DNA from: Amorphophallus konjac
Taxonomy: Eukaryota > Streptophyta > Magnoliopsida > Alismatales > Araceae
DNA length: 64,000 nucleotides
Direction: 5' to 3'
Assembly (NCBI GenBank): GCA_022559845.1
Contig: CM040128.1
Location: 268,838,698-268,902,697 of the forward strand
Shown here: positions 46,087 through 57,060 of the stretch, in pieces
Layout of the letters: each line of letters begins with the position of its first letter
Numbering within the stretch: position 1 is the stretch's first letter
The notes under the pieces: generated by a model
Databases searched by the model: none
Seen by the model: the letters and a program-made list of their open reading frames with translations, nothing else
What the model was told of the DNA's origin: nothing
Translations under genes and position numbers: made by a program

Positions 46087-46544
46087 TATTAGAACAATGG
46101 CAGTGAAATGGGCACAAAAACGAAGAAAGTAAAAATTTTATTAAAAAAATATTACAAAAAGATCTTTTATAACGTAAATGGGAGATTGATACAAATCAAC
46201 GTCGTATGGACGATGGAAGAGGAAAATGCTTGGGAAAGATTGAACGATTGATGGGATAGGTTGAGGTCTTTTGGCTCACTTCATCATTTCTTGACTGTCC
46301 CCTAAGGGTGCTTAGGTAGTGATATTTATAGCCTCCATAAGAGGCCTGAAGTTTTTTCCAGATATTTCTTATGCTCTATCATTTTAGAGATTCTCCTATG
46401 ATCTTCTCTCTCTATAAGTGTTTCTAGATTTCTGTCTTTTTACCCTCATTCTAGAGTCTTCTATATCACTATCTTTGTTCCACAATATGTTGGAGTTTTC
46501 TTCATGTTTCTAGAGAAGTCTAGCACATTCAAATTATTTTAACA
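46087..46544 (-). repeat. 3' LTR of the minus-strand copia element
   Basis: Read on the minus strand it starts TGTTAAAATAATTTGAATG after the purine run GAGAGAG. The far end is diverged (TA instead of the expected TG on the plus strand). Confidence 0.85.
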
Positions 46545-49500
46545 CTCTCTCTTAATTTGTAATGTGCATACTCCGTCTAAAGTGTATAAACTTATCAGTA
46601 GTCAAGGACTTTGTGAAGATGTCGATGACTTGTTCCTCTGTCTTTATAAACTTCAGAATGATTTCTTCTTTCCCAACCAAACCTCGTATATAGTGATGAC
46701 GCAGCTCGATGCGCTTCGTCCGTACATGAAAGACTGGATTCTTTGCCATAGCGATGGCTGACATATTATCACAAAGTATAGTAGTTGGTTCTTCTTGATT
46801 TTGTTAAAGCTGTGATAATATTCTTCTTAGCCAGATAGTTTCGCATGCGGCACTTGTAGCAGATACATATTCGACTTTTGCTGAAGATAGAGCGATTGTT
46901 TGTTGCTTCTTAGATGACCATGAAATAGGCTTTATTCCTAGACAGAATAAATATCCAGAAGTACTTTTTCGGTCATCTGTCGAGCCTGCCCAATCACTAT
47001 CTGTGTAGCCAATAAGATGATTATTTTCTTCATAAATATACTTAATGTCATAATTTGTAGTTCCTCGGAGATATCTCAAAATATGTTTGGACGCTGCAAA
47101 GTGTAGCTTGTTCGGCTCGTTCATAAGACGTGATAACACACTTACTGAATAAAGAATATCCGGTCTTGTATTTGTGAGATATAAAAGAGAACTAACTAAA
47201 CTTCTATAGAATAAAGCATTAATCTTCTCTGTATCATCATGTATAGAGAGCTTCGTGTTTGCTACCATAGGTGTAGTCACGGTCTTGCAGTTGACCATAT
47301 TAAATTTCTTCAATAAATTTTCACAATATTTTTCTTGGTTGAGAAATATTTCTCCTTTGATTTGTTTTACTTGAATGCCAAGAAAATAACTCAACATGTC
47401 GAGATCGGTCATTTCAGATTCTTTCATCATTTTCTTCTTGAAATCATCTAACATATCATGGCTAGTATCAAAATAGATTAGATGATCAACATAAAGACAA
47501 AGGATGAGGAAGTTCATACCTTTCTTCTTTATATATAATGAGGGCTCATTTGGACATCTTAGAAAGCCATTTAGTTGAAAATATTGATCAATCTTATTGT
47601 TCCATGTTTAAGGGACTTGTTTTAACTCATATAATGCCTTATGTAGGCAATAAACTTTATCTTCTTGTCCTTTGATTTGATAGCATTGTGGTTGCTCCAC
47701 ATATATTTCTTCTTCAAGATTGCCATTCAAAAATACAAATTTGACATCAAGATGAAATATTGACAATTTCAATTGTGATGCTAATGCTAAGATAGTCCCT
47801 ATAGTTTTCATCCTTGCAACTGGTGTGAATGTCTCAATGAAGTCAATACCAGGTTGTTGAGAACACTCCATTTGCTTCGAGCCTTGCCTTTTATTTATGA
47901 ATAGAGCCATCCTCATTATACTTAATCTTATATATCTATTTTAAACCAATATTTTTTTTATCTTTCAACTGCTCAACTAGCTCCCATGTGTGATTTTTCT
48001 CAATCATATTCATTGTTTCATCCATTCTCTTTATCTATTTCTCATCTTTAACTGCCTTCTCATATCTTTGTGATTCACAGCAAAAATAAGCCACATTACT
48101 TCTTTAATATATTTATTTGAGAGAGCGTTCCTTCGTCGTGGTGTGTGTTTGAGTTAGTACTTGACTTGCCTTGCTCTCTTGGACTTTGTGGAGAAGGAGC
48201 TACTAATTCTTCATTTTCTACTTCTTTTTCTTTCATAATATTTGATACTTATTTTTCTTCTTCTTCTTCCCATTTCCATCATATTATTTCATCAAATATC
48301 ACATCTCTAGAGATAACCAATTTATTTGTCTTAGGCTTAAGCAATCTGTATGTTTTTATTCCTCACTATATCCAATGAATATATATTTTTCTCATTTCTC
48401 ATCAAATTTTTCTTCTCTAACTTGTGAAGGAATATATATGACCATATGCAATGCATCCAAATATTCTAAAATGACTTACCTTGATCTTTCTCTTAAACTA
48501 AATCTCATATGGTGTTTTATTTGGAACTACTTTTGTTGGAGACCTGTTTAAAATGTAAACTACAATATGTATAGCCTCAGCCTAAAAACTGTTAGAGAGA
48601 TTCATATCTTTTAGCATGGTCCGAGCCATCTCCACTATTGTCCTATTTTTCCGCTCAACTACTCTATTTTGTTGAGACGTATATCTTATTGTTAGCTCCT
48701 TCTTTATTCTTTCATTCTTGTAATATTCTTGATATTCTTTTGAAGTAAACTCTCCTCCACGATCAACTCTTAAAACCTTGAGCCTTTGACCACTTTGTTT
48801 CTCGATAAATACTTTGAACCGTAAGAACATAGTAAATGTCTCTAATTTTTCCTTCAGAAAGTATATCCACAGCATTTAGCTATAATCATGCATAAATAGT
48901 AAAAAATATCGTGAACCATTAAGTGAGACAATTTTTGTTGGACCAAAAATGTCAACATGTACCAATTGTAATGACTTTTTAGCTCTACATGATGTTTAAG
49001 TGAAGAGCAATATATGCATCTTTCCATATATGCATCCATCACAAATTTTATTTTCTTCTTCTTTAAGATATGGCAATCCAATAACTATTCTCTTCTTCTT
49101 TAGTAGTATGAAACTTCTATAATTCAAATGATCAAATCTCTTATATCATATGAGATAGCTATCTTCTCCTTCTATTTTTAGAGCCATATTTTCTAGTGGC
49201 CTTTTTAGCGGAAAGACTTTGTTGGGAGTCATCTTGATTTTTGCCATAATTTTTTACTTCTGTCTTCTATAATGATGTATTCATCTTTTCTAAAATTGGC
49301 TGAATAACCCTTTTGCATTAACTGTCTAACACTTAATAAATTTTGAGTTAGGCCAAAAACATAAAGAACATATGTGATAAACTTCATCTTACCTCCCTTT
49401 GTATGCACTGCTATCACTCCCTTACCTTTTACCTTGTGCAGCTTGTCATCTCCTAACTTTACTTGAAAATCTATCTCTTCGTCCAGTTAACAAAGTTACT

Positions 49501-50178
49501 TTTATTTCCTGACATATGATTACTACAATCACTATCTAAATACCATGCATCGCTAGAATCTGAATGACTGGTAAAGCATGAATAAAATAGTTGATCCATC
49601 TCCGAATAATTAGATTCACTTTTATGCTGATAATAACAGTCTCTTTGAGAGTGATTAGTACTTTTACATTTGGTGTATTTAAATCTGTAATCTTCCATAA
49701 AATGTCTAAACTTTTTACAAATTCGACATTGGGAGGTAGATGTACATTTTAGATAATTCTTCTCATATCTTCTTCCTCTGTCCTGATCTTGTTTCATGAA
49801 CTTCTTCTGCCTTGAATTACCTTTCTCGAACTATTATTGTTGTGAAGAATAGTTTTCCATGTTCTCCTTCTTTGACTCCCCTCTTTTATCAGATAATAAT
49901 ACATTTGATTGAAATGATTGCTCCGTATTCTAATGAGAAAATATGTTCATTCTTTGCTCATGCATCTCTAGAAAACACATTAGTTTGTGCATAAAAAATT
50001 TTGATAAATCTTTAGATTCTTCAATGGCAGCAACAATATGATCGAACTTGATTGGAAGACTTCTCAAGACTTTCTTAATTATTTTCTTCTCTTCAATTTT
50101 ATCCTCATAGCTTCTAATTTGATTTATCATGCCGACAACTCGAGTAAAAAATATTTGAATAGTTTCATTATCTTTCAT

Positions 50179-50186
50179 CATAATAT
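50179..50186. repeat. 8-bp target duplication of the MITE, left copy
   Basis: CATAATAT, repeated at 50735-50742. Confidence 0.88.
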
Positions 50187-50734
50187 TAGGGGTGATCATT
50201 ATTCGGGTTCAACCCAAAAATCAAACTGAACCGATAGATTTGGTTTGGGTTGAAATTAAAAAAAAAAAATCGGTTTGGATTCAAACCGAACCGTATTAAA
50301 AATTTTGGTTTGGTTTGGTTTTGAAGTTTGGGAAACTAAACCGAACCGAACAACCCGAATTTAAGGATATTTTTGTCAAGTTAATATAAGTGTATATATA
50401 ACTATAAATTCTAATTCTAAAAGTCCAATCCCCGCCATCTTGATGGGGTTTCTGACTCTATGAAGTAGGTTTCAAATCACCTTCCATTTTACTGTAACTG
50501 AAATTCTTAATTTTTTATGTGAAAATATTGTGAAACTTATTCTTACAAATTTTAACTTTTGATGTTATTTCTTTAATATTTACTTTATTTAGTAAAAATT
50601 CTTTTACCATATCTTTCTCTACTCTTGTTTGAATCCAATCTAATTTCTAAAAGGGGACATAAATATGGTTCAAACCGAACCAAACCGAAGCAAACCGAAT
50701 TAATTTAAACTAAACCAAACCGTGTTCACCCCTA
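50187..50734. mobile_element. hAT-type MITE, 548 bp
   Basis: Terminal inverted repeat TAGGGGTGA..TCACCCCTA with an exact 8-bp target duplication CATAATAT. The interior shows the CGGTTTGGTTTGGTT and AACCGAACC words typical of a common plant MITE group. No transposase. It is inserted in the copia gag region. Confidence 0.9.
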
Positions 50735-50742
50735 CATAATAT
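50735..50742. repeat. 8-bp target duplication of the MITE, right copy
   Basis: CATAATAT, identical to 50179-50186. Confidence 0.88.
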
Positions 50743-51146
50743 TATCAAAATCTCTCCATAATGATTGCAATTTAATGGACCCTTAGAATTCTTTCTTTAG
50801 AAGATCTCAAGTATCTTTCAAAGTTACGGACGTCATAATATGGAGAAAAATAAATTTACTTACCCCTTGTTAGATGAATAATAATGCCTTCACATCTTTC
50901 TTCTTGTTTTTGTTATACTCATTTTGCTTTGCCGATGTCCACGATGTAAGAGTTTCTCCGTCTTCTGGTATCTAGTATCCGCCTTCAACGAGCTCTCAGA
51001 GATCTTGAGAGATGAATAAAGTCTTCATTTGGAGACTCCAGAAATCATAATTTTCTCATTCAAAAATGGGGATAAGATTTTGAGAATAGTTAAAAAGAGT
51101 GGTGTTAGGTGTTGCCATAATTAAAACTTAAGGGAATTGAGGCTAT

Positions 51147-51160
51147 GGCTCTGATACCAA
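51147..51160 (-). other. Primer-binding site, minus-strand copia
   Basis: The minus strand reads TTGGTATCAGAGCC, exact for initiator tRNA-Met. Confidence 0.88.
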
Positions 51161-51163
51161 ATT

Positions 51164-51611
51164 TGTTATAGTAGCGGAAGTGAAATGAGCACAAAAGTGA
51201 AGAAAGTAAAAAAATTATTGAAGAAAGGTTATAAGTACAAAAAGATCTTTTACAATGTAAAGGGGAGATTGATACAAAACTAACGTATGGAAGGTGGAAG
51301 AGGAAATTAATGGCTTGGAAAAGACTTGAAAGGTTGATGGGATGAGTTGAAGTCTTTTGACTTACTTCTTCACTTCTTAGCTGTCCCCTAAGGGTGCTTA
51401 GGTAGTGGTATTTATAGCCTCTATAAGAGGTCTGAAGCTTTTTCTAGATATTTTTTATGCTCCATCATTCTAGAGAATTCTCCTCTGATCTTTTCTCTCT
51501 ATAAGTGTTTCTAGACTTCTCTCTTTTTACCCTCATTCTAGAGCCTTATATATCACCATCTTTCTTCCACAATATGTATGTTGGAGTTTTCTTCATGTTT
51601 CTAGAGAAGTC
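51164..51611 (-). repeat. 5' LTR of the minus-strand copia element
   Basis: Ends (minus strand) CACTTCCGCTACTATAACA. Its start is truncated by about 24 bp. Confidence 0.85.
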
Positions 51612-51679
51612 ATCTGATAATACTATTGCAACAAGCGAGGAGGAAAACCTACAACTGTACACTCTCATAAGGCCTGGAT
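51609..51679 (+). repeat. Copy of the DUF241 upstream region
   Basis: About 71 bp matching 44769-44845 (ATACTATTGCAACRAGCGAGG through TCTCATAAGGCCTGGAT) with a 4-base gap and 4-5 substitutions. It is in the same orientation, wedged between the copia LTR and the TRIM-like element. Confidence 0.85.
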
Positions 51680-51990
51680 TGTAGAGAATAGTCCTGTATT
51701 GAAAATGAGTTAAAATATAATGTGATTATAATTGTTGTGCCCTCTCCACTCAACACCTTAAGATTTTAAGTTGAATGGCTCAATTTAATAAATTCTAATA
51801 TGATATCAGAGCACATGGTTAAGATCTAGGTCGCGCATCCCGTGTTTGTCATAGTCCACGTGACATAGTCTAAAATCAGCCTGCACATGAGGGGGCGTGT
51901 TAGAGAATAGTCATGTATTAAAAATTAGTTAAAATATAATGTGATTATATATAATTAGTATACCCTCTCCACTCAACACCTTAAGTTTTG
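51680..51990 (+). mobile_element. TRIM-like LTR element, very short internal region
   Basis: Two direct repeats start TGTAGAGAATAGTC at 51680 and TGTTAGAGAATAGTC at 51898. Between them are TGATATCAGAGC at about 51802 (tRNA-Met-type primer site) and a purine run ending GAGGGGGCG at 51897. The internal region is only about 95 bp. The right repeat stops early near 51985. No coding capacity. Confidence 0.75.
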
Positions 51991-52021
51991 AGTTGGATTA
52001 TAATACTCTAGATTGTTAGGA

Positions 52022-53262
52022 GAGTCTCTTGATAGAAAAATTAAATTAAAATATATTAAAAATTGTAAAATCTTTTCTAATCATTATCTTAAGATTTTGA
52101 GTTGGGATGATCCAAATTCGATAAATTTAATATGACATTAGAGTTTATGATTATGATCTTGGTCACGCCCTATGTGTTTGTGGTAGTCCACAAGACAAAG
52201 CCTAATAAATTCTACTAACATACGAAGAAGAATGTTAGAATATATAGTTGCATATTGATAAAAGAGATAATATCGTAAAATATGCTCAAAATAATGGAAC
52301 TGTCTCCATACAGTATTTTAGGGTTTTGAGTTGAATGACCCAATCTAATAACTTCAATTCACATATGTCTTTATTAGAACTCAAACAACCTAGCAATGAC
52401 AAAGATGGGACGACAATATGCTAAATGATACAGTCATGCCTCAGATAATCTTTAAGGCCATGTTTGATATATAACGGGTTAAGTCCGGATAGGATAGGTT
52501 AATCGGGGTCGGGTGGGTTAATCTTGTTGGACATTTATTTTCTTAACTGGGGTCGGATAGGGTTAAAGTGGATTAACTCATTCTTAGGAAATAGGTGAAA
52601 TGAGTTAACCGACCCCGGTTAAGATTAGGGGTCGGGTGGGCCACCCCGAGTAAGTCACCCGCCCCTAACCTACTCCGTTATCAAACTCGCCCTAACTGAA
52701 TGGGAACCATTTCTAATGAGAATCTCTAAGCTTGGGTTTGCAGGGTAAGGAAAATGGAATAAGAATATGTATTCAATGTCCAATCGGTATTCAAACTTGT
52801 ACTCTAAATTTAGACCGAAGTCGTTTTGTGTTGAATTAGGGATTTTTATTCTTTAATAAAAGTTCTTTGCTTTGGATAGTCCCTCGCTAGAAAAATAAAG
52901 TAAAATATATTTAAAATTATAAAATCTTCTTCGATCATTATCTTAAGATTTTGAGTTCGGATGATCCAATTCAATAAATTTAATATGATGTTAGAGTTTA
53001 TAGTTATGATCATGGTGTGGTTGTCCACAAGACAAAGCCTAAGTTCTACTAGCATATGAAGAAGAATGTTAGAATTGTTGTATATTGATAAAAGGGATAA
53101 TATTGTAAAATATGCTCATAATAGTGGAACTCTCTCCATGCAGTATTAATTTTAGAGTTTTGAGTTGAACGACCGAATCTAATAACTTCAATATATATCA
53201 TGGATGTCTTTATTCGAAACTCAAGCGAAATCTGACCTAACGATGATAAAGATGGGACAACA
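52022..53262 (+). repeat. Pair of ~400-bp direct repeats, TRIM-related
   Basis: Copies run about 52030-52430 and 52880-53262 (about 840 bp apart), sharing TTATCTTAAGATTTTGAGTT, CACAAGACAAAGCCTAA, AGAAGAATGTTAGAAT and GTAAAATATGCTCA. Each holds an LTR-like AATGTTAGAAT start and a degraded ATTAGAGTTTATGA at the primer-site position. A Harbinger-type MITE lies between them. Confidence 0.7.
52456..52692. mobile_element. PIF/Harbinger-type (Tourist-like) MITE, 237 bp
   Basis: Ends GGCCATGTTTGATA and (inverted) GGGCGAGTTTGATA, with TAA on both sides (52453-52455 and 52693-52695). The interior is rich in GGGTYGGGTGGG-like words. No coding sequence. Confidence 0.75.
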
Positions 53263-54186
53263 ATAAGATAACCCCCGTTATTATGATATTCTCGATCAAA
53301 ATAAAATTATTTACTCTTTAGAATAACCTAACCATGATTATAATATCCCGCTTAATCTATTCTCCAAATAAAGAGGCCCAATAATGGGAATAAGGACCAG
53401 AATCTGTGCTTGGTGCTGGTGTAATTTGCTCCTGCATGCATTCAGACCTCAATTTATATCCTAGTGATTGCAGAGGAAGATTTTAAACTGTTTGGATTTC
53501 AGGTTTTCTTTTACCTCTTATTATTAGCTTATTTTGCTACCAAATTAAACCAAAATACATATACAATATTCCCGGAAGCAAATTTTAGCAGCAATGACGT
53601 CAATTTGCACATAGTAAACATGGACTACATGATCTAAATTAACGTCCCATTAGTCCAAGAGGGGCGAAATATCTTAGGGTTCACACACTTAATTAATTTG
53701 ATGTAAAACACTGTGAAATTTACTGCACTTGATGTCTCATGCAAATACAATATTTTATGGCATTTTAGAACGTTTTACACCAAAACAAACAGCCTCTTCG
53801 TCAACCATTCCAGTAGGAAGATATCTTAAGCTTAATCGAGAACATTCCAGTAGGAAGAAAGTACATTAAAGGGAGTGTGTGAAATAGTCATATGTGTACG
53901 TACCTTGATCACAGTTTCTCTCTCCTTCGTCAACCATCAAGTTTCATTTGAACATACGTAGTTATTGAAGTTATTAAACCATCTAACTCATATTTCGAGG
54001 GCCGTCATGATAATATGTTCAGATGAAAGATATATTTGATAAAATTAAATTTTATGAAAATATATATGCAAAAATCGATGTTTGTGAACATCACACTCAC
54101 ATGACAGAAAGGTAAATCGTAAATGCATCCATTTCATTGGAAATTTTTGATCATCCGTAGATCCACCGCATGTACCTTAATCCACC
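53263..54186. other. AT-rich intergenic sequence
   Basis: No ORF, repeat or element end that I can support. Confidence 0.4.
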
Positions 54187-54187
54187 C

Positions 54188-54231
<44 letters not shown>
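54188..54231. repeat. (AAT)n microsatellite
   Basis: About 14 perfect AAT/TAA units. Confidence 0.95.
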
Positions 54232-54745
54232 GACGGAATCTTTTCCGTTGTTAGATATAACTCCTCCACTCGCAATTCTGCCAATGATTATGTGTGTTAA
54301 GGATATATACACAATTTATAAGTCATTTATTGATCATCAGAAAGCTTATTTATATGATTTTCATGATTGTCAAAAATGTCCCGAAATACATCTAAATAAT
54401 TGCATTCACACACTTTCGATCGATCCTTAAATATTATATATGCCATTAACTATATTTGAGGCAGGGAATAGTCCTATATTTAAATACTGAATAAACTATC
54501 AATGGATGCAAAAGCTTAGAAATATCTTCAGGATCATATATACGCATCTCATCAAATCCCTATAAAACTCAATTAACATAAGAACGGTATATTCATCGTT
54601 TCAACAATTAAACAAACTGCACTCAAGTCACGGTAAGGACGTATAACTATAACTATTTAGCTAGGTTATTCGAGGGTATCTTAATTTGACAATTTATGTG
54701 AATCACGAGTACATACATATGTAAACTCAAATATATATTACAGGC

Positions 54746-54791
<46 letters not shown>
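54746..54791. repeat. (TA)n microsatellite
   Basis: About 23 TA units. A second (TA)n run lies at 54959-55002. Confidence 0.95.
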
Positions 54792-54794
<3 letters not shown>

Positions 54795-54957
54795 AAAACA
54801 ATGTATTAATTAATTTGTTTCAATTTGAGAGCAAGATATCTCTTTTAATTATAGACATCAAAACTATATATGCCCTCTCACGCGGGTACTGAGATGCTGA
54901 AACATATATCACGTACGTTACGGTACGTATAAGACGTCTAAACTTGAATATTTCACA

Positions 54958-55005
<48 letters not shown>

Positions 55006-55121
55006 GCCGAAACTGGGTGTACATGTAAGAAAATGTAATTAACTATCCTGTGGGTATTAATTTTTAATTTTAAAAAAATAAATAAATAAAAACATGCGCA
55101 CGCTACAACAACCATAATCCA

Positions 55122-55170
55122 AGTGTGTGTGTGTGCGCGCGCGCGCGTGTGTGTGCGTGCGTGCGTGCGC
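55122..55170. repeat. (GT)n(GC)n(GT)n compound microsatellite
   Basis: Alternating purine-pyrimidine tract with a central GCGCGCGCGC, a Z-DNA-prone sequence. Confidence 0.9.
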
Positions 55171-55352
55171 ATTAAGATTAATGTCTTACGTACCAAACTC
55201 ACCTGTTATATAACTTCCCATTTCCTAGACTATGATCGACCATGTGATGTGGCCAATAATATATTAACACATCCCATTTTCATGTGTTGCTGAATGCTCT
55301 GTGGCTGGTGCGTCGACGTCAAGGCCATGGCCTTCACCTCCCGGGAGCTCTG

Positions 55353-55353
<1 letters not shown>

Positions 55354-55411
<58 letters not shown>

Positions 55412-55420
55412 CACACACCG
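55354..55420. repeat. (CA)n(TA)n(CA)n microsatellite
   Basis: About 23 CA units then TATATATATA and CACACA. Confidence 0.95.
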
Positions 55421-55689
55421 GATATTGTAAAGTGGCCGAGATCAAGAGATGTGAGGAAGGAGTACTGTTCCGTCCACGGCCTCGATCTGCCACCTCATAT
55501 ATATCACCTCATATATATGGTTGCAATTATATATATACATGTAATAAGAATAAGAGAAATACTAGTTATTCTTTTGGACGAGTAAAAAAGTTATTCATCA
55601 AATATGCTATTGATCTATGTCATTGACACATTGATCTCATTTATTAAAATTTTAAAATACTTCTTAAATATTTATTATAGCGGCATGAA

Positions 55690-56545
55690 AATGGTTCTTA
55701 GGCCACGTACCACCTTCTCCATTTATTTGTTGGGAGAAGTCGTCTCGCGTCCGTGGATGCCTGCGCACACCAAGAAATCAGAAGGGCGTCAGAAGGAGTC
55801 ACGGGTGTTACCCCAAGGGACAACCCTCCGATGTTTAAGTCAACAAGGGATTTAATAAGCAAATAGAGAGGAGCAGAGTGAGAGAGAAGTAGGAGCCGTA
55901 GTAGTTGATCCAGGAGGCGTGTAGGTCTTCTGCTCGCCGCTCCCAGTGTGTCCTCGGAGAGTGCTCGCTGGGTGGTAAGGCCGCTCAGGAGGAAGTAGCT
56001 CTCCGGATGTACATGGCCCTCTTGTCGTCGTTGCTAGTCGAGGCTACTCTCTTCTCAGTAAGAAGCTCTGGGGCAGGAGTATCCTCTTGCGTAGTAGCGT
56101 GGAGTCTAGTAGAGTAATCTACCGTGCTCCTCTCTCTTGTCGATGTCCCTTTTATATAGGTTGTCCTGGGGCGAGGGTCTCATCCCTTGATAGGGAAAGG
56201 TCTGTTTAGTTGGAGTAACGTTCCCCGTTATGTTGGCTGGAGTTTCCCGTTGGAGGGCGATAGCTCCGGCGTCGGCCGGTCCCTAGGCGAGTCTTACGGC
56301 ACTCATGGGACGTGCTCGGCCGTTATGGGGTCAAGGCCAACGTCACGGGGGACAACGGTCGGTCGTCGGAGTGTCCTCCGGCGAGAACCGCGCTTGGGCT
56401 GGCTTTATCGGCGTCGTGGAATCCGATGCTCTGTTGGGCCGGCCTCTTCCTTATTGGGCTGAGCGTGAGTGCTCTCCCCTTTCCTGGGCTTGGCGCGTCC
56501 GTACCCTAATGGGCCGCATGCTCATGGGCCGTATCTGGGTCAAAC
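55690..56545 (-). mobile_element. Ty3-type LTR remnant, minus strand
   Basis: On the minus strand, CCTATATAAAAGG (TATA, about 56148-56161) is followed by an R/U5-like stretch containing GACTTAAACATCGGAGGG near 55826-55843, a word common in plant Ty3 LTRs. GC content is far above the flanks. Candidate ends 55728 and 56542 have no matching target duplication. No internal region adjoins. Confidence 0.55.
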
Positions 56546-56599
56546 CAAACCAGATCTACCCTCCTCACTTATATACACTTCTATCTATTTGTCACACTT

Positions 56600-57060
56600 A
56601 TTCATATATTTGTCACTTTTAGATAGTTATTTTATCTTTAAATAGTTATTTGTCATCCTTAAATAATATTAAAAGTCTTATTCGTCACCTCAGAAATATG
56701 CAAAACTGACAGGAGTTGTCTATTTGTCACCCTTAGATAGTTCTTTTTCACCCTTAGATAATTATTTGTCATCTTTAAATAGTATTAGAAGTCTCATTCG
56801 TCGCCTCGGGAATGCTCAGAAATTGACAAGAGTTAACTATTTGTCACCCTTACATAGTTATTTGTCACTCTTAGATAGCTATTTTTCACCCTTAAATAAT
56901 TATATGCCATCCTTAAACAGTATTGAAAGTCCCATTCGTTATATCGGGAATATACGAAAACTGATAGGAGCTGATATTTATCACCCTTACATAATTACTT
57001 GTCACCCTTAGATAATTAATTTTTACCCTTAAATAGCTATTTGTCACCTTTATAGCATTA
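56600..57060. repeat. Tandem array, ~120-bp unit with 22-bp sub-repeats
   Basis: The sub-unit TATTTGTCACCCTTAGATAGT recurs 3-4 times per unit. Each unit ends with a TATTRAAAGTC..CATTCGT..TCGGGAAT..GAYAGGAGT block seen near 56670, 56790 and 56930. Confidence 0.85.

Larger units (their letters stand above)
46552..51118 (-). pseudogene. Copia gag-pol polyprotein, disrupted and MITE-interrupted
   Basis: From the ATG at 51118 leftward: gag, broken by the MITE at 50187-50734 and by stops (piece at 49930-50199); zinc knuckle and protease with DSDCSNHMSG (49471-49797, active-site DSG read as DSD); integrase (48582-48875, with RVDRGGEF); RT (47608-47916 and 46804-47517, with YVDHLI where YVDDLI is expected); RNase H to 46552, ending FRRSMHITN. 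Catalytic residues and frame are lost. Confidence 0.9.
46087..51611 (-). mobile_element. Ty1/copia retrotransposon, second copy, minus strand
   Basis: Same family as 38698-43591. The 3' LTR is at 46087-46544 and the 5' LTR at 51164-51611, with primer site 51147-51160. The outer edge of the 5' LTR lacks about 24 bp found in the 3' LTR and joins host-like sequence at a shared AGAAGTCAT. I saw no target duplication. A hAT-type MITE interrupts gag. Confidence 0.9.

Noticed and set aside
54170..54430. 86-codon ORF with an Asn run
   Set aside because: The Asn run is the AAT microsatellite; the rest is short AT-rich sequence.
55728..56542. Exact solo-LTR call with these ends
   Set aside because: The flanking 5-mers (TTATT and AACCA) do not match, so only a remnant is claimed.
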